From contig RGVT01000106.1 in assembly GCA_010027105.1 (NCBI GenBank), positions 1-8,117 of the forward strand: a stretch of 8,117 nucleotides of DNA. Direction: 5' to 3'. The notes beneath the pieces are model-generated. The model did no database searches. It saw nothing but the letters and a program-made list of their open reading frames with translations, and was not told where the DNA came from. The stretch comes from Planctomycetia bacterium. GTDB lineage: Bacteria > Planctomycetota > Planctomycetia > Pirellulales > UBA1268. Below are positions 1 through 6,575 of this stretch, piece by piece; the stretch's first letter is position 1; the number at the start of each line of letters is the position of its first letter. The position numbers and the translations under genes are program-made.

Positions 1-1443
1 CCCCGCGATCTGCGCCTGCCGGGCCGCCGCCTCGAGCCGCGGGCGATCGACCTCCGCCGCAGGGATGCCGAGCGCGATGTTCTCCGCGATCGAGGTATCA
101 GCGAGAAAAATGCTCTGCGGCACGTGCGCGATGTTCGCCTGCCAGGCCTCGGGCAAAACCTCGCGGCCGTCGATGAGGAGCCGGCCGCTCGTCGGCGCAA
201 GCAACCCCATGAGAATGTCGGCGAGCGTGCTCTTGCCGCTGCCGGTGGGCCCGACGAGCGCCACCCGCTCGCCGCGCTTTATCTCGAGCGATACGTCGCG
301 AAGCACGAGCGGCAGGTCGGGCTGGTAGCGGAAGGAGCAGCGATCAAGCGCGATCGACTCGGCGAACGCAGCGGGGGCCGCGCGGGGGCGGTCGGCATCG
401 GGGGCGGGCTGGTCGAGGAGATCGAGCACGGCCTCGAACCCGGCCACGTGGGCCTGCAGTTGCGCGAACGAAATGTAGGTCTGCTGGAGCGCCGGGAGAA
501 GCCGCTGGGCGCCGAGCGCAAGCGCCCCGAGCACCGGGAGCGCCGCCGCGAGGCCGCCGGACCGCGCGACAAGCACGTAGGCCAGCACCGCCACGCCCGC
601 CATGCCGGCGGCCTCGATCACGAACCGTGGAAACCCGCCGAGCAATTCGGCCCGGGCCCGCAGCTGCCGCAGGGCCCAGTCGGCATCGCGATAGCGGGCC
701 AGGTAATAGGGCTGCGAATGGTCGAGCAGCACGTCGCGGATCGCGCCCAGGCCCTCCTGCACGTTTTGCACGAGGGCCCGGCCGCTCGCGGCCTGCCGGC
801 GACTGTTGGCTGCAAGCGACGCCTTCGTGGCGGCGGAGATCGCCAGATATGCCCCGCCGAAGGCCACCACGGTGAGAAACGCCACTCCGGGATCGATAAG
901 CACGAGGCCGAGCACGATCGCAGCGATCACGGCCAGGTTGACGCAGATCACGAGCAGCGGATTGATGACGCCGTAGATCAGTCCATCCACGTGCGAGAGC
1001 ACGGCCGTGGTGATCGTGGCCGAGTTGCGGGCCACGTGCACGGCGTAGGGCTGGAAGAGCGTGCGGCGGTAGGCCTCCTGCGAGAGATCGCTGCCGGTGC
1101 CGGCTGCCACGCGGCCGGAAAGCCAAAGATTGACGAGGCGAATCGCCCCGGCGGCGACGGCGCTCGCGGCAAAGGCGAGCGTGACGGGCAGCAGCAGCTG
1201 CGCGGGTTCGGTGAGGCCGCGGGATTCGGCGAGGCTCCGCACCCAGGGCTGCGCCCAGAGCCGGCCGGGATCGGCGAGCACCGTCAGAAACGGCACGACC
1301 GCCGCGAGGCTGACGATCTCGGCGAAGCCGCTCGCCAGCATCGAGGCGAACACGGCCACCAGCTGAACCCGCCGCTTGGAGGGCAGATGATGCCGCAGCC
1401 GGAGCAGCAGCGCGGGGAGGGGGATTGAGGGTTCATCGGTCAT
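1..1443 (-). CDS. ABC exporter, fused permease/ATPase, flippase-like (partial, 3' end beyond window)
   Basis: The frame is open from an ATG at 1443 to the left edge, giving 481 residues that begin MTDEPSIPLP. An N-terminal membrane domain (hydrophobic segments at about 26-57, 84-108, 158-205 and 273-316) is followed by an ATP-binding domain from about residue 362. Visible motifs are the A-loop aromatic in FRYQ (Y373), Walker A GPTGSGKST (398-406) and the Q-loop glutamine in HVPQSIF (443). The ABC signature, Walker B and H-loop lie beyond the edge, so activity cannot be judged. The segments AEIVSLAAVVPFLTVLADP and LLPALQQTYISFAQLQ resemble the PglK-like exporters found in polysaccharide and glycan clusters, which flip lipid-linked sugars using ATP at the inner membrane. 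That role is inferred from family resemblance and from the neighbouring GT-C-like genes; lipid or peptide export is the alternative. No Shine-Dalgarno is seen. A -10-like box lies only about 10 bases upstream, so the transcript may be nearly leaderless. The gene is divergent from the next one. Confidence 0.93.
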   Translation of the reverse strand, partial: MTDEPSIPLPALLLRLRHHLPSKRRVQLVAVFASMLASGFAEIVSLAAVVPFLTVLADPGRLWAQPWVRSLAESRGLTEPAQLLLPVTLAFAASAVAAGAIRLVNLWLSGRVAAGTGSDLSQEAYRRTLFQPYAVHVARNSATITTAVLSHVDGLIYGVINPLLVICVNLAVIAAIVLGLVLIDPGVAFLTVVAFGGAYLAISAATKASLAANSRRQAASGRALVQNVQEGLGAIRDVLLDHSQPYYLARYRDADWALRQLRARAELLGGFPRFVIEAAGMAGVAVLAYVLVARSGGLAAALPVLGALALGAQRLLPALQQTYISFAQLQAHVAGFEAVLDLLDQPAPDADRPRAAPAAFAESIALDRCSFRYQPDLPLVLRDVSLEIKRGERVALVGPTGSGKSTLADILMGLLAPTSGRLLIDGREVLPEAWQANIAHVPQSIFLADTSIAENIALGIPAAEVDRPRLEAAARQAQIAG

Positions 1444-1452
1444 CGCACTCTG

Positions 1453-1458
1453 AGTCTA
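1453..1458 (-). promoter_or_regulatory. Candidate -10 box of the ABC exporter gene
   Basis: On the minus strand this reads TAGACT, four of six matches to TATAAT. It ends 9 bases before the ATG at 1443, which would give a leader of only a few bases. No convincing -35 is seen. It is one arm of the inverted repeat shared with the opposite promoter candidate. Confidence 0.25.
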
Positions 1459-1464
1459 CCCGCG

Positions 1465-1473
1465 TGCTAGACT
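1465..1473 (+). promoter_or_regulatory. Candidate extended -10 promoter of the GT-C-like gene
   Basis: TGC directly precedes TAGACT, the extended -10 form TGn plus hexamer (hexamer 4/6 to consensus). Transcription would start near 1480, about 45 bases before the ATG at 1525. The expected -35 position, near 1445-1450, is poor, which fits an extended -10 type. Confidence 0.3.
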
Positions 1474-1489
1474 CCTTCCCCGATCAGCG

Positions 1490-1528
1490 ATGTGGATTCG
1501 CTCGGGGCTCGGAATGGCCGGCACATGA
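1490..1528 (+). CDS. Possible 12-codon leader ORF overlapping the GT-C-like start
   Basis: An ATG at 1490 opens a frame reading MWIRSGLGMAGT and stops with TGA at 1526-1528. The stop overlaps the ATG at 1525 as ATGA, the usual arrangement for translational coupling. It would begin about 10 bases after the predicted transcription start. There is no Shine-Dalgarno and no known leader-peptide signature, so chance is quite possible. Confidence 0.15.
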   Translation: MWIRSGLGMAGT

Positions 1529-3315
1529 CGACGATCAGCGGCAGGCGGCAGGCAGCCGCATTGGTCGGGCCCGCGGTGGCGGCGGTGCTCGTGGTGGCGT
1601 GGCTCGCATGGTCGTATGGCCGGCGGCCGGCCGGCGCGGCCGAGTTCATCTTTCCCTATCTCACCGCTCGGTACGACGTCACCGGCGGCCTGGCGTCGCT
1701 GGCGGTGCTGGTGGTCGCTCTCGCCGCCCGCCTGCCGGCGGCATGGGAGAACCGGGCGGGGCTTTTCCTCGAAGGCCTCGTCGATTGGCTCGGCCGCCAT
1801 CCCCTCGCCGTCGCGGCCGCCACGGCTCCGATCCTCGACATCCTGGCGATCGACGCCTGCCACGGCTACGCCGTTTCGATGGACGAATACGCGGCGCTGT
1901 TCCAGGCGCGCATCTTCGCGGCGGGCCGCCTCGTGGGGCAGTGGCCGCCCGCCCTCGTGCGCGGGCTCGTCAATCCCGGGCACGTGAACTACTTCATCGT
2001 CGCCTCAGCGACCACGGGGGAGGTGATGAGCTGTTACTCGCCGGGCCACGCCCTGCTGATGGCGCCGTGTGCCGCGCTCGACGCGCCGTGGGCCTGCAAC
2101 GCCGTCCTCTCCGCGGCATCCCTGCCCCTGATCGCGAGCACGAGCCGCCGCCTGTTCGGCGGCCGGGCCGCCGGCTGGGCGGTGCTGCTGACGGTGGCCT
2201 CGCCGGTGTTCATGGCTTATGGCGTCACCTTCTACAGCATGGCTGCGCACTGCCTGCTCAACCTCGCGTTCGCGTCGCTGCTGCTCGCCCCCACCCCCTT
2301 ACGCGCGCTGGCGGCGGGGCTCGTGGGCGGGTATGCGCTCGTCCTCCACCAGCCGTTCTGCCACGCGGTGTTCGGCCTGCCGTGGATCGCCTGGCTCGCC
2401 AGCCGCCCCGCGCGTCTGCGCGTCCTGCCGCTGCTCGCCGCCGGGTATCTGGCCGTCTACGTGCCGATCGGCTGGGGCTGGGACGCGCTCGAGCAGCGCA
2501 CGATCGCCGCCGACGCGGCCGTCGTGAGCACCGCCGTCACGACGACGGAGGCGACGGCCGCTCCGCCGGCCACAGGCGCGCTCCCCGGGGGGCTCGAGGC
2601 CCTGCTCGACCGCGGCCGCGGGGCGCTCGGGGCCTTCCACATTCCCGACGCCTGGCACCTGTGGATCCGGCTCGTCGGCCTCGCCAAGCTCGTCGTCTGG
2701 GATGCGCCCGGCCTGCTCCCGCTCGCCTGCCTGGGTGCGTTTGCAGCCCGCCGTCGGCCGCCGGCGCTTCTCCTGGCCGCCTCGGCGGGGCTCACCCTCG
2801 TGGGGTACGTGTTCGTGATCTTCGATCAGGGCCACGGCTGGGGCTACCGCTACTTCCACAGCGCGTGGGGCTGCCTCCCGATCCTGGCATCGGCCGCGCT
2901 CGTGCCCGGAAGCGGGCTCGATCCCTGGGTCGTGCGGCGCGTGGGGCTTGCCGCGCTGGCCAGCCTCGTGCTGCTCGTGCCGCTGCGGGCCCTGCAGATC
3001 GAGCACTTCGTCGCCGGGCACGTCGCGCAGGAGCCCGCGGTGGATCCCGGGCTCCTCCTCGGCCACGGCACCAGGGTGCTCGTGTTCGTGCGGCTCGGCG
3101 GCGGCTTCAACCGGTTCGACATGGTGCAAAACGACCCGTTTCTCAGGAAGGGGCCGATCCGCCTCGTGGGGCGCGACTTCGAGTCGGACGAGGCCAACGC
3201 GGCCGCCATCGCCGCGGGCCTCGGCCACGAGGTCAGGCTCGTGTCTCGCGACGAGCGCGGCTCGGTGTGGCTGCTCATGCCGCCGACGATTCTCACCAGG
3301 GAAGACGGCGACTGA
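1525..3315 (+). CDS. Polytopic membrane protein, GT-C glycosyltransferase-like
   Basis: This 596-residue protein starting MTTISGRRQ has a first membrane segment at about 12-32, many further hydrophobic segments to about residue 490, and a soluble C-terminal tail of roughly 95 residues. The sequence SMDEYAALFQARIFAAGRL has an Asp-Glu pair (120-121) in a loop after early membrane segments, as in GT-C enzymes of the PMT/GT39/ArnT type, where an acidic pair lies near the active site. YSPGHALLMAP (about 171-180) and HGWGYRYFHSAWG (437-449) are also typical of such bacterial membrane glycosyltransferases. These enzymes use a polyprenyl-phosphate sugar on the outer face of the inner membrane; donor and acceptor here are unknown. 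A Thr/Ala-rich stretch (about 330-352) falls in a presumed loop. An in-frame GTG at 1492 would add 11 hydrophilic residues; I prefer the ATG because the membrane segment follows closely. Neither start has a Shine-Dalgarno. It is convergent with the TPR gene, 27 bp away. The GT-C assignment is moderate; a non-enzymatic membrane protein is possible. Confidence 0.88.
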   Translation: MTTISGRRQAAALVGPAVAAVLVVAWLAWSYGRRPAGAAEFIFPYLTARYDVTGGLASLAVLVVALAARLPAAWENRAGLFLEGLVDWLGRHPLAVAAATAPILDILAIDACHGYAVSMDEYAALFQARIFAAGRLVGQWPPALVRGLVNPGHVNYFIVASATTGEVMSCYSPGHALLMAPCAALDAPWACNAVLSAASLPLIASTSRRLFGGRAAGWAVLLTVASPVFMAYGVTFYSMAAHCLLNLAFASLLLAPTPLRALAAGLVGGYALVLHQPFCHAVFGLPWIAWLASRPARLRVLPLLAAGYLAVYVPIGWGWDALEQRTIAADAAVVSTAVTTTEATAAPPATGALPGGLEALLDRGRGALGAFHIPDAWHLWIRLVGLAKLVVWDAPGLLPLACLGAFAARRRPPALLLAASAGLTLVGYVFVIFDQGHGWGYRYFHSAWGCLPILASAALVPGSGLDPWVVRRVGLAALASLVLLVPLRALQIEHFVAGHVAQEPAVDPGLLLGHGTRVLVFVRLGGGFNRFDMVQNDPFLRKGPIRLVGRDFESDEANAAAIAAGLGHEVRLVSRDERGSVWLLMPPTILTREDGD

Positions 3316-3356
3316 GCGGGCCGCGGTCGGCCCGCCGCCGCATCAGCCGGCGGGCC
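3316..3356. terminator. Two overlapping hairpins between convergent genes
   Basis: Stem A pairs GCGGGCC (3316-3322) with GGCCCGC (3329-3335) around a 6-base loop. Stem B pairs GGCCCGCCG (3329-3337) with CGGCGGGCC (3348-3356) around a 10-base loop that contains the TPR gene's stop codon. They share bases 3329-3335 and so exclude each other. Stem A starts directly after the stop of the GT-C-like gene. There is no T-run, so these are not canonical intrinsic terminators, but their position suits bidirectional termination or 3'-end protection. Confidence 0.4.
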
Positions 3357-4728
3357 CGGAAGCCCGCGTGACCGCGGGGGCCGGGCCCGATGTGTCGAGC
3401 CGCTCCGCGAAGGCCTTGGCGTCGTCGGAGCGGCCGCACTTCCTGCAGGCCTCGACGAGGCCCGTGAGGGCCTCCCGGGTGAGCGGATGGGCATCCCCGA
3501 ACACGGCCGAACGGATCGCGACCGCCTTTTCGAGCAACGCGGCCGCGGTGGCCTGATCCGCCTCGACCGTGGCCAGGTGGCCGGCCAACAGCACCGCCGC
3601 GTCGGCCGTGCGCGGGTGCGCCGGGCCGTTGGTCTCGAGCCGGATCGCCAGCGCCTGCTCGAACAGCCGCCGCGCCGCGTCCCGTTCCCCCTCCGCCGCC
3701 CGCACGCGGCCCACCGTCTCGAGCGACGCGGCGAAGGCCGCCGTGTTCGGGCCCACCGCCACCTGCCTGATCGCCAAGGCGGCGGCCGCGAGGGGATCGG
3801 CCGCGGCGGCATCCTTGCGGTCGAGAAGCACCTGCGCGAGCTCATTCAGCGACGCCGCGGTGAGCGCGTGGTCCGGGCCGAGGACCCGCTCGCGGATCGC
3901 CAGCGCCCGACGCTGCAGCCGCTCGGCGGCGGTTAGATCGCCGCGGCGCCTGGCGTTGACGCCGTAGTTCGCCAACGACTCGGCCGTGTCGCGATGGGCC
4001 GGCCCTTCGATCGCTTCGCGCATCGCGAGGGCCCGACGGTGGAGATCCGCAGCCTCGTCGTGCGCCCCGCGGCTGTCGGCCAGGCAGGCGAGATTGTTGA
4101 TCTCCATCGCCACCAGCGGATGCGACGCGCCGTGCACGTTCCGCGCGATCGCCAAGGCCCGGGAAAAGTCCTCCTCTGCCAGGGCGAACCGCCCCCTCTT
4201 CTCCGCGAGTTGGCCCCGGTTGTTGAGCACGTTCGCGACCTCCTGGCTGTCGTGGCCATAGACGCGGGTCAGGATGGCGAGCGCGCGGTCGTACATCGTC
4301 TCCACGCCATCCAGCCGCGATTGGGCCACGAGCAACTTCGCCAGTTCATTGAGTGACTCGGCCGTGCAGACGTGGTCGGGGCCGTAGGTGGCCTCCGCCA
4401 GCTGGAGCGCCTTGCCGGCCGTCTTGGCGGCCTCGGCATACCGCCCCCGGGCGGCCGCCGATCGCACCGCGTCGGCCAGTTCGACCCACGCCGCCTGCGG
4501 GTCTTCGATCGGCCGCTCGGGGCGGCGGATCTGCAGCCAGGCGACCACCATGCTCAGCGCGACGGCGGCGATGATCGCCGCTCCCGCGACCCGCGGCGAC
4601 ACCTGGGCCCGGGCCGGCGCGTCGTCCCGGGGGCGGGTGCCCGGCCCGCTCCGGTTCGGATCACCGGGCGGATCGAGTGGATCGCTCGAATCGGGGGGTA
4701 CGGACATCGGCGGAGCGGTGGGCTGCAC
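3343..4728 (-). CDS. Membrane-anchored TPR repeat protein, kinesin-light-chain type
   Basis: The 461-residue frame starts with GTG at 4728. An ATG at 4707 (MSVPPDSS) is an equally plausible start and gives 454 residues. The Pro/Asp-rich N-terminus (1-46) is followed by one hydrophobic segment (about 47-66) and then TPR units to about residue 445. The turn G-[PDAHN]-x-[HST] recurs at residues 116, 158, 200, 242, 284, 326, 368 and 410, exactly 42 residues apart eight times. Recurrent (A)LAIR helix ends and SLNELA helices match the TPR_10/TPR_12 kinesin-light-chain-like class. Such domains form superhelical protein-binding scaffolds and have no catalytic residues. Which side of the membrane the TPRs face is unclear, since basic residues flank the anchor on both sides. 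There is no attached kinase or GTPase domain. The partner is unknown; the neighbours suggest a link to the envelope glycosylation genes. It is divergent from the first TMTC-like gene. Confidence 0.93.
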   Translation of the reverse strand: MQPTAPPMSVPPDSSDPLDPPGDPNRSGPGTRPRDDAPARAQVSPRVAGAAIIAAVALSMVVAWLQIRRPERPIEDPQAAWVELADAVRSAAARGRYAEAAKTAGKALQLAEATYGPDHVCTAESLNELAKLLVAQSRLDGVETMYDRALAILTRVYGHDSQEVANVLNNRGQLAEKRGRFALAEEDFSRALAIARNVHGASHPLVAMEINNLACLADSRGAHDEAADLHRRALAMREAIEGPAHRDTAESLANYGVNARRRGDLTAAERLQRRALAIRERVLGPDHALTAASLNELAQVLLDRKDAAAADPLAAAALAIRQVAVGPNTAAFAASLETVGRVRAAEGERDAARRLFEQALAIRLETNGPAHPRTADAAVLLAGHLATVEADQATAAALLEKAVAIRSAVFGDAHPLTREALTGLVEACRKCGRSDDAKAFAERLDTSGPAPAVTRASGPAG

Positions 4729-4762
4729 CAGAACGATTGTGTGGGAGGCACGCGACGCGCCT

Positions 4763-4791
4763 GTTGTACCCGCCCCGCGGGCGGTTGTCAG
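4763..4791 (-). promoter_or_regulatory. Candidate sigma70-type promoter of the TPR gene
   Basis: On the minus strand CTGACA (4791-4786, 5/6 to TTGACA) is separated by exactly 17 bases from TACAAC (4768-4763, 4/6 to TATAAT). Transcription would start near 4756, leaving about 28 bases to the GTG or 49 to the ATG. The spacer contains the 6-bp inverted repeat CCGCCC-GCG-GGGCGG, which could be an operator or just GC-rich sequence. It is the best-formed promoter candidate in the window. Confidence 0.45.
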
Positions 4792-4820
4792 CGTGAGGAA
4801 TTGGTGAGCGCTTCGGCTGC

Positions 4821-6575
4821 ATGCGGCCGGTTATCATCGGTCGCATGCGCGACCCGCCCCGGAATCGGTTCGGCCCGGCATGCATGCTCGCGATCGGCAT
4901 GCTGCTGACGGTGGCGGCCTACCGGCCCGCGCTGTCGGGGCCGTTCGTGCTCGACGACATCGTCGACATCGCCCACAATCCCGCGCTGACGACACTCTGG
5001 CCGCCGACGGTGCCGATGCGCGAAGGGGGCAGGCTGCCCCATCGACCGCTCCCCTACTACTCGTTCGCTCTCAACAGGGCCGTGCACGGGCTCGACCCGT
5101 GGGGCTACCACGCCGTCAACCTGGCGATCCACCTCGCCAACGGCTGCCTGCTGGCGTGGCTGACGACCGCCGCGGCGCGGCGGGCGTCGGCACGGCCGCA
5201 CGCCCCGCACGCGGCCTGGCTCGGCGCCGCGACCGGGGCCGTGTGGCTCGTGCACCCGCTGTGCACGCAGGCGGTCGCCTACGTCTACCAGCGGATGGAG
5301 ATCATGGCGGCGCTGGCGATCCTCGCCACGCTGTGCTGCTTCGAGCGGGGCCTCCGGTCGCCCCGCCGATGGGGCTGGTGGGGAGCCGCCGGCGTCGCCA
5401 GCGGGCTGGGGATGGCCTGCAAGGAGACGGCCGTCGTCGCACCCGTGCTCGTGCTGCTCTACGACGGGCTGCTCGTCGCCCGCCCGTGGCGGGTGCCGCG
5501 GCGACGGCTGGCGGTGCACGGGCTGCTGTTCGCCACGTGGATCGTGCTCGGCATCGTCGTCTGGGACCAACACCGCGTGCGCGGCTATGCGGAATTCGAG
5601 GGCTCCGCCCTGCCCCCGATCGGGTATCTGCTCAACCAGCCGGCGGTGATCCTGCACTATCTCCGGCTCGCGGCCTGGCCGGCGGGGCTGTGCTTCGACC
5701 ACCACTGGCAGCCGGCGGGGAGTGCGCTCGCGGTGCTGCCGGCCTGTGCGGTCGTGGCGGCCGCGGCGGCCGCGACCGCCGTCGCGGCCTGGCGGGGCCG
5801 CGCCTGGGCTTTTTTGCCGGCGGCGTCGTTCACGCTCCTCGCCCCCACGTCGAGCGTCATGCCCGTCGTGGATCTGTGCGCGGAGCACCGGATGTATCTG
5901 CCTCTGGCGACGGTCGTCGCCGGCGCCGCGATCGCCGTCCACCGGCTGGCCGGGCTCCGGACGCTCGCCGTGGCCTCCGCCTGCGTCGCGGGCGCGCTGA
6001 CGGCGGCCACGGCGGAGCGGTGCCGCCTGTACGGCTCGCGCGAGGCGCTGTGGCGCGACTGCATCGCCAAGGCGCCGGCCAACCCGCGGGCCTGGGAATG
6101 TCTGGGACAGGCCGCGCTCGACGCCGGCGACCGCAGCGCCGCGGAAGCCGCCATCGGCGAGGCGCTGCGGCTCGACCCGGGCCACGCCCCCGCCCTGCTC
6201 CTGATGGGCAACGTCCTCCGGGACCGGGATCCCGACGCGGCCATCGGCTGGTTTCGCCGCGCCCTCGCGGCCCGGCCACGCGACGTCGCCACGCTCAACA
6301 ACCTCGGCGCGCTCCTCGGCATGCGGGGCGATCCTCGGGCAGAATCGCTCGTCCGCGAGGCCCTCAGGCTCGATCCACGCAACGTCGAGGCGCATTCCAA
6401 TCTCGCCAACCTCGCCCTCGCCCGGGGCTCGGTGGAAGAGGCCCGCGAATGGTTCGCACGGGCGCACGCGCTCGACCCCGCCGACCCGGTGGCCGCCCGC
6501 AATCTGGCCGCCGTGGGTGGTAGAGTGTCGGCGGCCGAGGATCGCCCCCCCGCTCCCGGACGGCCCGAGCGATGA
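4821..6575 (+). CDS. TMTC-like GT-C membrane protein with C-terminal TPRs (first of tandem pair)
   Basis: This 584-residue protein has about 11 hydrophobic segments (roughly 21-397) and then four TPRs (about 422-455, 456-488, 489-521, 522-556). Motifs follow the order of TMTC/DUF1736-type proteins: FVLDDI with an acidic pair (D45, D46) in the first outer loop, LPHRPLPYYSFALNR (72-86), WLVHPL (142-147), YQRME (156-160), CKETAVVAP (200-208), LNQPAVILHYLRLAAWP (271-287), PTSSVMPV (342-349) and EHRMYLP (355-361). In animals TMTC proteins transfer mannose from dolichyl-phosphate-mannose to protein Ser/Thr in the ER lumen. By analogy this enzyme would use a polyprenyl-phosphate sugar outside the inner membrane, with TPRs there to hold substrate; that is inference. 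An odd number of membrane segments fits an external C-terminus. ATG 4821 and ATG 4845 are both possible; a TATCAT box at 4832-4837 favours 4845 and a leaderless transcript. Its stop overlaps the next gene by ATGA. Confidence 0.94.
   Translation: MRPVIIGRMRDPPRNRFGPACMLAIGMLLTVAAYRPALSGPFVLDDIVDIAHNPALTTLWPPTVPMREGGRLPHRPLPYYSFALNRAVHGLDPWGYHAVNLAIHLANGCLLAWLTTAAARRASARPHAPHAAWLGAATGAVWLVHPLCTQAVAYVYQRMEIMAALAILATLCCFERGLRSPRRWGWWGAAGVASGLGMACKETAVVAPVLVLLYDGLLVARPWRVPRRRLAVHGLLFATWIVLGIVVWDQHRVRGYAEFEGSALPPIGYLLNQPAVILHYLRLAAWPAGLCFDHHWQPAGSALAVLPACAVVAAAAAATAVAAWRGRAWAFLPAASFTLLAPTSSVMPVVDLCAEHRMYLPLATVVAGAAIAVHRLAGLRTLAVASACVAGALTAATAERCRLYGSREALWRDCIAKAPANPRAWECLGQAALDAGDRSAAEAAIGEALRLDPGHAPALLLMGNVLRDRDPDAAIGWFRRALAARPRDVATLNNLGALLGMRGDPRAESLVREALRLDPRNVEAHSNLANLALARGSVEEAREWFARAHALDPADPVAARNLAAVGGRVSAAEDRPPAPGRPER
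4832..4837 (+). promoter_or_regulatory. Candidate -10 box for the first TMTC-like gene
   Basis: TATCAT matches TATAAT at five of six positions and ends 7 bases before the ATG at 4845, so transcription would start at or next to that ATG. No good -35 lies at the right distance. If real, the start is 4845, not 4821, and the mRNA is leaderless. Confidence 0.3.
6506..6536 (+). repeat. 8-bp inverted repeat near the end of the first TMTC-like gene
   Basis: GGCCGCCG (6506-6513) and CGGCGGCC (6529-6536) are exact reverse complements around a 15-base loop of unusually low GC for this window. The loop contains the TAGAGT candidate -10 box. It lies within the coding sequence, 36 bases before the next start codon. 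Confidence 0.4.
6518..6526 (+). promoter_or_regulatory. Candidate internal extended -10 promoter for the second TMTC-like gene
   Basis: TGG directly precedes TAGAGT, the same TGnTAGA[CG]T form as the box at 1465-1473. Transcription would start near 6533, about 40 bases before the ATG at 6572. It lies inside the upstream coding sequence, and there is no clear -35, so it may be fortuitous. Confidence 0.22.

Larger units (their letters stand above)
1452..1474. repeat. Perfect 7-bp inverted repeat in the divergent intergenic region
   Basis: GAGTCTA (1452-1458) and TAGACTC (1468-1474) are exact reverse complements separated by 9 bases. The repeat sits between the divergent starts at 1443 and 1525. 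It could be an operator, or simply two -10 boxes placed back to back. A 7-bp match can also occur by chance. Confidence 0.5.

Noticed and set aside
344..1126. 260-codon minus-strand frame within the exporter
   Set aside because: It is the same strand but a different frame from the exporter, and the product is Arg/Ala/Gly/Pro-rich with no motifs.
124..1428. 434-codon plus-strand open frame opposite the ABC exporter
   Set aside because: Its product is a low-complexity mix of Arg, Gly, His and Glu with no domain, while the opposite strand encodes a clear ABC exporter with Walker A and Q-loop.
2299..3228. 309-codon minus-strand frame opposite the GT-C-like gene
   Set aside because: It is Glu/Arg/His/Gly-rich without domains, an expected product of GC-rich third positions read in reverse.
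1425..3371. 648-codon plus-strand frame longer than the GT-C-like gene it overlaps
   Set aside because: It is Arg/Gly/Pro/Ala-rich without membrane segments, whereas the frame from 1525 gives a coherent polytopic protein. Length alone is not evidence at this GC content.
2850..3845. 331-codon minus-strand frame spanning the 3315-3343 junction
   Set aside because: It is Arg/Ser/Pro-rich and covers parts of two well-supported genes.
4721..4820. Small RNA or riboswitch in the divergent region
   Set aside because: The 92-bp gap is explained by promoter elements, and no riboswitch core or T-run terminator is seen.
4788..6467. 559-codon minus-strand frame opposite the first TMTC-like gene
   Set aside because: It is an Arg/Gly/Glu/His-rich shadow; the plus strand has conserved motif blocks repeated in the paralog.
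4880..6523. 547-codon plus-strand alternative frame in the first TMTC-like gene
   Set aside because: It is Arg/Gly/Pro/Ala-rich without hydrophobic segments; the motifs lie in the other frame.
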